Below, piece by piece: positions 56,009 to 64,000 of a stretch of DNA of 64,000 nucleotides. The DNA comes from Anisus vortex. Its lineage: Eukaryota > Mollusca > Gastropoda > Planorbidae. The position numbers and the translations under genes were made by a program. The notes beneath the pieces were generated by a model. That model saw only the letters and a list, made by a program, of their open reading frames with translations, searched no databases and was not told where the DNA came from. The DNA lies in the NCBI GenBank assembly GCA_949126835.1, contig OX421505.1, forward strand, positions 5,026,587 to 5,090,586, read 5' to 3'. Numbering within the stretch: position 1 is the first letter of the stretch; each line of letters begins with the position of its first letter.

Positions 56009-57452
56009 CTTAGGAGAAGTATACAAAAGTACAATTTTAAAAAAAATGGGTCACTTGTAAAACAATGTCTTCAAATATTTACACAAAAAAAACACGTAAG
56101 TCTATCATTTGTTGACAGGAAAATCATTAATTTCGATATTTATTAGATTAAGATTAAGATAAGATTCTTATATTGATTTAAGCGCTTAACAAAAATCAGC
56201 CCAGATTACAAAGTAGTCATTTTAGCATTAATGTTAAGCATGGTTATATCACGGTCTAAAAATCTATTCAGATACACAAACAAAGATTTTAAAATAATCT
56301 TCTAAAACAGAAAAGAAACTGGTACTTTAAATATCGATAATGTAGAATAGGGACTGGCAACCTAAGATACGCGTGCCAGACTTGGCATTCAGGACTATTT
56401 TCATTGGCACGCGGAAGACCCCGCAAAAATGCAGTTCACTTCTCTTCTAAGAGACACTAAGTGCTAGAGCAGGAATGACCTTTAGGCTGTTAGCATGCTG
56501 AATGAATTAGACCAGGGGTCGGAAACCTACGTGCCAGACTTGGCACGCCGAGGGATTTTCAATGGCACGTGAAAGAGGCTCTAATAGTCATTCAAGTCTC
56601 ATCTACGAGAAATTTAGTCCTACAGCGGGATGACTTTTAGACTGTTGACACGCTGAATGAATTAGAAATCCTACTTCGGCACACTGTTTTTTAAAGGTTG
56701 CCGACCCCTGATGTCGAATAAATCCTAATTTGACCCCTTGACTTCCGGTAGGTGCTGAATCAAATAACATTGACCCGAATCAAGTATTTCGTGCTTGAAA
56801 ACTTTTACAGATATAAATATTTATCATCTCTCCCTCTCTCTCTCTCATATAAATGTATACAATAAATAGCTATTAAATGTATATTTAGAGATTAAAAATA
56901 TAATATTGCTTCGAGTTACTTAGGTTTGATCAAATGTGTTCCAATCTATGGACATATATTAGAGAAAGGAAAAGCGATATGGAACTGTTTTATTATAGAT
57001 AGAGAAAAATAGACAAAAAAAGAAAAATAGAGAAATAGAGAAATAGAGAAATAAACGCTAAAGTGTGTGGAGAGCAGGAGGGAAAGAAGGAGGAATTAGT
57101 TTGTTTTTAATGGAGAGAGAGAGAGAGGAGAGTTAGAGATGGATATTTTTCTCTGTTAAAACAATATTCGGCGGTTTACTAGGCATGTTGAATTACTCCT
57201 GTATTGAAATATATAGGTGAAGCAAGTAACACCATATAACAACAAATAATAAGAAACTACTGAACAAATTGACCTTACTTTATTTCTGGCGCCACCATCC
57301 TCTTGACACGATCGGCATGTTGTCCTATCCACGTCCGTTATGTAGTGATTCGGTTTGCAGGACACTCCTTGCCCAGTAGTTCTATCCAGCATAATTTTCA
57401 GAATGATGCCCACAAGAAGCATATGTGTTTGATCCAGAATGACTTTGAACAT
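55619..57452 (-). CDS. Gene 4: short TNF-receptor-like protein with a GPI-type tail
   Basis: Two exons on the - strand, 57452-57279 and 56008-55619, GT/AG borders, phase 0 junction, 187 residues. The N-terminus MFKVILDQTHMLLVGIILKI is a possible signal peptide; a second Met at residue 11 is an alternative start. The cysteine module reads CKPNHYITDVDRTTCRSC, CDTCCAKCQSCETCGLG, then CSWNSNVVCCEERNM. Next comes a threonine-rich stalk of repeated TTTVK, and the end CTALLMSTAFALMLFSI, hydrophobic and abrupt, as in GPI-anchor signals. There is no cytoplasmic tail. It shares the two-exon layout and the CGLGxxLYxD and VCCEERxM motifs with gene 3. Ligand binding is known for the family; a decoy or co-receptor role is inference. 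Its 1.3 kb intron holds a pair of nested hAT MITEs. Confidence 0.83.
56343..56712. mobile_element. Two hAT-type MITEs, one nested in the other
   Basis: The outer copy starts GGGACTGGCAACCTAAGATA. Its right part is interrupted at GCTGAATGAATTAGA by a second copy that starts CCAGGGGTCGGAAACCTACG and ends AAAGGTTGCCGACCCCTGAT. They lie in the intron of gene 4. Confidence 0.82.
57001..57062. repeat. GAAATA-type short repeat
   Basis: Repeats of AAATAGAGA/AGAAAAATAGA in the intron of gene 4. Confidence 0.7.
57279..57452 (-). CDS. Gene 4 exon 1
   Basis: 58 codons ending EDGGARNK before the donor GTAAGG, phase 0. It contains a hydrophobic core (MLLVGIILKIML) and the first cysteines (SCKPNHY, CRSC). 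Confidence 0.75.
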
Positions 57453-57661
57453 GATAGCTTTAGGTTGAGCTCAACACAATGTTTAGACTTTTACATGACA
57501 TTAGCTTTGACATGACATGTGACATTTTGTAATCACAATACACTATACAATAGATCAAATGAAATTATTTCTTTGAAATAATGTTGACTCAAGGGGTTTC
57601 GCTGACCACTTTATTAAAGGGGATTGTGTGGTTGCAACAATAAGCCAAGACAGTTATAATA

Positions 57662-57910
57662 AAAAAAATAATTATAATACCATTTGTATAGCGCTGCCAA
57701 CTAACATAATGTAAGCTCATAGTGCAATTAACATGCAACTAAGTCCACGGATATAATCACTAGACTAAGAAATATAAAACTAATTGATGATTTAAAACTT
57801 TACAATCATAGGACAAATCAAATAAATGAATCATTAACCGACATAACATATAAGTAAGACAGTAGGGGATCTAAAGCATGTTATCTAAGGTTAAATATTG
57901 AAATAATGAG
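57662..57910 (+). repeat. Dispersed repeat (AGCTCAGAGCGCATT family)
   Basis: TTGTATAGCGCTGCCAACTA, TAATCACTAGACTAAGAAAT, GATGATTTAAAACTTTACA and CCGACATAACATATAAG, as at 12446-12625. Confidence 0.65.
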
Positions 57911-58505
57911 TTTTTAAGTTCATTTTGAAAGTTTCAATGGAGCGTGCTGGTTAGTCTTAGGGATACTATCCTGATCGGGACTCTAGGGTGAGGGAGTTGT
58001 GATTAAGGTGGATTTAAAACTTAGACTATCGGAATTGGGTGACGCGATGTTAGAAAAACATTTTTAACAAAGAATTATTTATTCAGACTCGTAGTTTTAT
58101 AAATTTATTGGGATGTATGTATCGGCTATGCCAGAACAATATAATTTTTTTTTAAATTTCTTTTGCATATTAATGTGTGTTTGGTGTGTGATTTTATGGA
58201 GATTCATTGTTGTAATCATGTTCTTGAGGACAGTTTTTTTTTTTCTGAATTAAGAAATCGGCTTTCAGTAGTGCACTGTGAATCAATATAATATATTATT
58301 TTTAGGTTGTTAGCTTAACAGCTAAACCAACATTGCTTATCAGCCGTCAAGGTCACTGGCCACATACAATGTACCTTTCTTGGCCCTCGCGGCTCAAGAA
58401 ATAGCCTGAATCTAGGCCATGGATCGGTACACTTGCTGTACAACTAAACCTTTTTCAGGAAGTAAAAACTTTTCACTAGACCCGAAGTAACAAGGGTTCC
58501 CAATG
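57911..58505. other. Intergenic DNA, nothing recognised
   Basis: AT-rich, no gene or repeat supported. Confidence 0.4.
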
Positions 58506-58764
58506 ACGGTAGTATCATTCACAGGTAGTTTCATTCACAGGTAGTATCATTCACAGGTAGTATCATTCACAGGTAGTATCATTCACAGGTAGTTTCATTC
58601 ACAGGTAGTTTCATTCACAGGTAGTATCATTCACAGGTAGTATCATTCACAGGTAGTTTCATTCACAGGTAGTTTCATTCACAGGTAGTATCATTCACAG
58701 GTAGTATCATTCACAGGTAGTATCATTCACAGGTAGTTTCATTCACAGGTAGTTTCATTCACAG
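58506..58764. repeat. 16-bp minisatellite, 16 copies, two unit types
   Basis: Unit ACAGGTAGTATCATTC or ACAGGTAGTTTCATTC. The A and T forms follow each other as A T A A A T T A A T T A A A T T, so multi-unit blocks were duplicated. Confidence 0.95.
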
Positions 58765-59040
58765 AAGGTTCAGTAAGAAAAATAATGTTGCCCGTTTTCA
58801 TAGACAGAAACTACATTCGATTCTAATGATGAGAGCTGTTCATTTGTGGCTTACAAGTAGAGGACTGTCAATGAACTGATATCGCAGGTTCTCAGAATAC
58901 GAAAGCTTGAACAGCTACAAGCAGGAAATAACAAAACAGAGGAGACAACCAATTAGGCCGTATTCAATGCTAAATATCAAAGAACCCGTTTGGTAGGACC
59001 GGTACCTTAGCTAAGGTGACTTTGTAAACCTATGTTCTAG

Positions 59041-59343
59041 GGCAGAGATTGGCAACCTCTTGATAACAGTGTGCCAAAGTATGATTTCTAATTCATTCAG
59101 CGTGCCAACAGCCTAAAAGCCACCCAGCTATAGCACTCATGTACAAGAGACTTGAATAGACGTTTTGGGCCTTTTCCGCGTGCCATGGGTGGCACGCGAT
59201 CCGTAGGGCATGGTTCGACAACCTTTTAATAACAGTTTGCCATCAGCCTTGAATTGTCTTTTTTTTTTCTGGGTCTTCCGCGTGCCATTATAAATCGCTT
59301 TGCGTGAAAAAACTGGTACACGTGCCGTACGTCGCCAACCCCT
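59041..59343. mobile_element. hAT-type MITEs, two degraded copies back to back
   Basis: GCAGAGATTGGCAACCTCTTG, CATTCAGCGTGCCAACAGCC and CCGCGTGCCATGGGTGGCAC form one copy; GGTTCGACAACCTTTTAATA to CGTCGCCAACCCCTGG form the second. Confidence 0.75.
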
Positions 59344-60689
59344 GGTCTATGGCATTAATTCTATGAGATTTTCTTAGTAGACATCTCCGGTTTTTTTTTC
59401 TTTTGACCTTATCGTTTGGCAGAAAAAAACATCCAGATATTTTCATATAAAGCACACAAGTAGACGCTTTTAGCCCACATTAATGTACTGCAAAAACATG
59501 TACGTGTCCACAAGGCTAGATTTGTCGCTCGGCTGGGCATTTAAAGAGGTTGACGTGCTTCTTTTTCATTGAGCATAGATTTTTGTTTGGAAATGCCACT
59601 TGAATTTGCTAGACTTAAAAAGTGAAGTTGATGCAAACGCCTGAAAGCACAAAATATTCCCCGCGGTTTCTCTTCACAATTTGAGGTTCTTATAGTAATA
59701 GCAAATTTCAAAGTACATACATGTACTTATGTATTTTTATATATTTTTAGTCATTGGTGAAAAGACTTCTTCAAATTTGCGCACAGTAGGCCCTATAGAA
59801 AGCTAGTCCCGTGCTGCTGATTATGCAAGAAGGTCGCAAAGTAGTTGACGAGATATAACATTAAAGTAATTACTTTTATCTTAATATCCGATAGTGGACT
59901 ATCGCGCCCCTGTTTGAGAACCACTGCACTGAACACGTCTCCATATTGATACTCTTACATTTTAGACTTACTACAAATTCATCGAAGATTCACTCATTAT
60001 TACCGAAGGCTAAAGACAACTCCTTGTGCAATCGGGAAATCCCCCCCCCCCCCAATCCATTCTGACTCGAGAGAAACAATAACAACTATTAAACTCTATG
60101 TCTCCAGTTAGTCTTGTTGTCTTTTATCAAATAGGCCAACTACGGTAGGCTTATAGTTTAGTTTTCTAAAATGGCCTACCAGTATATTGTAACTAGGTTA
60201 CGAGAAATAATTTCCGATACCATTCTTGATCTACTGTATTTTATGTACTGCATTAAAAAAACAAATCTCAACAAACCGAAGAAACACGTGTCCAATTTCT
60301 GAATAAATGAACATTTTTCTTTCAAACATGACAAAGTCATAGATTATATTTAAACATGCTTGAGTCAATGTATGAAATAGTCTAGACGTTGAATGTTTTG
60401 TTGTTAGGTTCCTTGAATCATCGCTTAGGCTGCATCCTGGGTAAAAAAAATGGCTGCTTTATTACAAATTCGAGGAAATTCCGATTTTTTCGACTTTATT
60501 TGCTATAACATTTTCTTTGTTCAGTGCCCTAGGCCCTAGTCATACGTTCGATTCACTGTAGCTTAGTTGTTTTTTTATTTTCTTTTTATGTTAGACTCAA
60601 TCATTGTTATATTTATACAGATAATTATTTCTAGATATTTGTAATATGTATGTAATATATGGACTACACATTTCATCGTTTAGGACAAG
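59344..60689. other. AT-rich intergenic DNA
   Basis: No gene supported. A hAT-like tip TTTGAGAACCACTG lies at about 59912; a run of 13 C lies at about 60040. Confidence 0.4.
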
Positions 60690-60868
60690 GGTCGGCAACT
60701 TGCGGATCGAGGAGGGAGATTTTCGATGGCACGCAGAAGGCCTTCAAATAGGCAATGCAAGTCTATTCTACAAGAAAAGAACATGATGACGTTTAGGACT
60801 GTTGGCACGCTGAATGAATTAGAAATCTTCATTGGCACACTATCATCAAATAGTTGCCGCCCCCTGAC
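60690..60868. mobile_element. hAT-type MITE (GGTCGGCAACCT family)
   Basis: It starts CAAGGGTCGGCAACTTGCGG, has GATTTTCGATGGCACGCAG and GCACGCTGAATGAATTAGAA, and ends AGTTGCCGCCCCCTG. Confidence 0.85.
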
Positions 60869-62334
60869 ATAGGACTTTGTTTAAAAAAAACGGCTGTTTA
60901 TTAATACATAAAATAGACAAAGGTAACACAGAAAAAAAGAAGAAAACCTGTTCATGATTTTTTTCTTGCTGCTGCTAGAGTGTTAGCTATCTGTCATGCG
61001 TGGAGGAAATGTATCGGACCTGTTCAAGCATGAATGCATTGTTGGATGCATGGGATTCGACATGCGTTGCAGAAGTGACATTTAGTGCCCTAGCTGTAAT
61101 TTTATTTTATTCCAAGAGGCAATAGTGTAGGGTTGTATTCCGCTCTTATAAACTTGGCGAGTTTTTATTTTTATTTTTGGAAAAGCAAAGTCGGCTCAGG
61201 TGTTGTTGCTGGCCACATCATTTTCTTGAATGCTGTTGTCACTCACCATCAAGCAACCTATATATTAATCAATGAATTTATCTATATAACTATCTATTTG
61301 TCTCTCTCTCTCTCTCTCTCTCTCTCAATCTAACTCTCTGTATTTCTACATATTAAATATATTTCTATCTACGTGTCTATTTGTACGAATGTCGATGGCA
61401 GATGTATCTCTCTACTTGTCAGTCTATCTGTCAAATTATTAATATATCTAGCTATGTGTGTATCTATTAATCAAATGCTCTAGACTAGTCTAGACTAACT
61501 ATCTTTATAATTTTTTATCCATTTGATTTATTTATTTATCAATCTTGTTATCTATCTTTCTCTCTTTCTCTGCCATTATCTCTATCATGACAAATCCAAG
61601 CGACTTACAGCGCCGTTAATATAGCAGATTGATTTGGGAAAAATCTTTTCTTAATAATTAAAAACAAAACTTTTTTAATACTGAAATATTACTCTATTGG
61701 CCTATTTTTTCACTGTTTATATTTATGTATTATATTTGTTTATAACAAAAGCTTCTGGTGCTTTTTTTAAATTATTCACTACGTTCATCTTTCTCATTCT
61801 GTAAAGAAAACGTCATCAACAGGAAAGTGTGTTTTGGTCTAAGAAACGTCACGTTTTCTCCACAATAACTTTTGTACTAGGAAAACACTCTTTAAAGAAC
61901 TTCAGGATTTAGGAGAACTGAAAGAAGTATTACGTTTGTATACAAGTTATATGTAAACTTAGTCTACACATAAAGACTTTAGAAACCTTTCTTAGAAATT
62001 GTTAGAAAGACGTTATTAGGTCGGTATGTCTCTATGAGATGGGGTGGTGGGAGGGTGGGGTAGTTGAATCCTACACTGTTGTTAAATTTTTACAAGTAAC
62101 TGAAATATAGTTCAGGCACATATATTGCGTTATAAGAGATAGTATTAAAGGCTAGAGGCAGGCGTTTGGTTTAAATGCCTGTAGTGCCGTCAACAGATAA
62201 AACAGTTGCCCAGGGCACCATTAGCGGCGAGATGTCAGCAAATGTATGTTAGTAATATTTAAAATAAGAGAGAAAGAGAAAGACGGTCACTTTCAAAGAC
62301 GGGCGAAGATGATCATGCCTCAGATGTCTTTAAT
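60869..62334. other. Intergenic DNA with a CT run
   Basis: CT repeat at about 61300-61326 and degenerate CTAT sequence to 61580; otherwise nothing recognised. Confidence 0.45.
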
Positions 62335-62595
62335 GCAGTAGATTATTGCTTCCTACGCTTATCCGCGGTCTGAGTCTAGTCTTGCATTTTAATTTAGTGT
62401 TTTAAATGGGGTGAAGTTACTGGTTTCCCTGGTTTGTTTGTTTTTTGGCAACCAATTTCATGCCCGCATGACACTGCGGAAGAACGATTACTTATAAGCG
62501 TATGTTCTTGCATATGAGATAAAACAAGTGGTTTTTGTCCTTATGTTTATTTGAGCATTGTAATAGATTGTTATTGTGATCTATTTATAAACGCC
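62335..62595 (-). mobile_element. LINE 3' end fragment, reversed
   Basis: The reverse complement has CAAAAACCACTTGTTTTATC, TCATATGCAAGAACATACGC and ACTAGACTCAGACCGCGGAT, a decayed match to the C-terminal part and tail of the main LINE. Confidence 0.75.
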
Positions 62596-63430
62596 AGTGT
62601 AGGGCGCGGAGGAAATTTCGATGGACGCACTAATACATTTTAATGTTCGTTTTACTTGTCCAGAGCGAGTGATAGCACTGGATGTAAGTAAACTGAAGGT
62701 GAAGTAGGGACGATAAAACATAATTAGGGAATTGAACCATTCTAAACTTATAGACCAACTTTTGTAGGACGACTTTTGTTAAATATAATTTAAAAACAAC
62801 AACAGTGTTTTAATGTCAGCTTGCGGCTTGAACCTCATCGAGTGTTACAATATATATGTCAGTGCCAAGTTGCTATTTGCAAGGCGCACAGAAAAGCTAT
62901 AGTTTTTATACAGAAGAAGTTGTCGTGTTAAGAGGGTAAGCACAGTTAGAGGTGTAGGATTAAGCAGAGGCGTACCCCACGGTACGAGGTAGGGGCAAAT
63001 GACGCTCCCTCCTCATTAAACCACGTCCAGAAAGTCTCCCTCGCCCTTTTTTTTCCGAATCCAATGATTCTTTTACAATGTATTTTTTTAAATATTTTTT
63101 TTTAAAATTATATTTGATTAGCTTAGTTTTAACGTTTAAACTATTAAAAATTACATAAGGAATGAGATTTTCAAAAGTTTAGCAAAAAAAAAAATGTGTA
63201 CACTAGTTTAGAATTGTATCTCCATTTCCACTGTTTCCCCTGGCATACTTTGTCACTCCCTCCAGTTTTATGCTTGTTACCCTCCCCAAACGTGTCCTCA
63301 TACACCCCTTTAATAATTAGCACTATTCTCATCCTACCCACCTTGAAATCCTGGCTACGCCACTTGGGATTAAGCAAACGGTAATTAGACACTGCAGCAA
63401 ATAACTTATTATTTCCTCTTTTTTTTTTTT
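62596..63430. other. Intergenic DNA, nothing recognised
   Basis: No gene or clear repeat. A segment 63230-63365 (CTCCCTCCAG, CTCATCCTACCCACC, CCTGGCTACGCC) looks like an old transposon end but could not be assigned. Confidence 0.4.
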
Positions 63431-63474
63431 ACCGTTGGAATAGACAATCAATACTTTGATTAATACAAACTAAT

Positions 63475-63682
63475 GCACAGAGACACGTACACATATATAC
63501 ACACATACACGCATACAAAACATACATACACACATACAAGCCACCCTCATACAAACACTCACACGCATACAAAAAAACACACATACAAGTACAAGCACAC
63601 TCATACAAACACACATACACACTAACATAGAAACAGACACACACACACACACACACATACGAACAAAAGCACACACAAACAA
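63475..63682. repeat. CA/TACA microsatellite
   Basis: Irregular ACACATACA, CATACAAACAC and a final pure CA run. Reverse frames rich in Cys and Val are artefacts. Confidence 0.92.
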
Positions 63683-63907
63683 TACATCAATAGTCAGTGT
63701 GCTTGGAAAATATATACGAACTGTTCCGAACTATTCATCCCACAGGGACTTCAAATGACCCACTTTCCAGTGGATGGGCCAGGCAAGCTGCCAAGAGTCA
63801 AAGCGCAACAGCTTGCCTCTTGAGTATTCACCTGAATGACGCTCCTTTCTAAGATCACACTTCTTGCATCTGTGCTCGAACTGGGGAAGAACATTGGTCT
63901 TATTTTA

Positions 63908-64000
63908 GGTCATAGGTCGGCAACCTACGGCACTCGTGCCAAACATGACACGCAAAGCGATTTTCAATGGCACGCGGAAGACCCACAAAAATGCTAACTG
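63908..64000. mobile_element. hAT-type MITE, cut by the window end
   Basis: It starts CATAGGTCGGCAACCTACGG, then CTCGTGCCAAACATGACACG and GCGATTTTCAATGGCACGCG, the left half of the common MITE. Confidence 0.85.

Noticed and set aside
63429..63682. Cys/Val-rich reverse frames
   Set aside because: Translation of the CA/TACA microsatellite.

Overview
The window looks like nuclear DNA from a gastropod mollusc, possibly a planorbid-type freshwater snail. The evidence is short GC-richer coding exons with GT/AG introns in AT-rich DNA, tRNA-derived SINEs, many non-LTR retrotransposon 3' ends, nested hAT elements and MITEs, and long microsatellite and satellite arrays. The species assignment is inference.

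Four genes can be supported, as two pairs of paralogues. On the + strand, gene 1 (3784-7239, 5' exons outside the window) and gene 2 (14501-25107, complete from signal peptide to a stop) encode secreted proteins. Gene 2 has a signal peptide, one EGF-like module, then a beta-rich-looking domain with a CCG motif. Gene 1 has the same domain with the same intron phases and a longer C-terminus. On the - strand, gene 3 (38778 down to 30143) and gene 4 (57452 down to 55619) are two-exon genes for short (185 and 187 residue) TNF-receptor-like cysteine-rich proteins. Each has a signal peptide, one cysteine-rich module, a linker and a hydrophobic C-terminus, suggesting GPI anchoring or a very short anchor rather than a signalling receptor. 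Genes 2 and 3 are convergent.

Everything else is repeat DNA. 1-3740: the end of a hAT element and a 3.3 kb octamer microsatellite. 7.4-14.4 kb: hAT MITE, 59-bp satellite, SINEs, LINE fragments. Introns of gene 2: 60-bp, 47-bp and 61-bp tandem repeats, a 2.6 kb hAT-like element with a perfect 8-bp target duplication, SINEs. 25.2-30.1 kb: MITEs and another hAT with a perfect 8-bp duplication. The 8 kb intron of gene 3: a 19-bp minisatellite grown inside a SINE, two LINE fragments and three copies of one hAT family, some with nested insertions. 38.8-55.6 kb: no gene seen; SINEs, minisatellites, a GC-rich island, an RNase H-type LINE end, and one nearly full APE/RT LINE (51473-54565). 57.5-64 kb: only repeats.

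The most interesting items are the two paralogous gene pairs, the SINE-born minisatellite, a 73-bp piggyBac-like micro-MITE present three times at exactly the same length, and the 47-bp repeat that runs into a splice acceptor.
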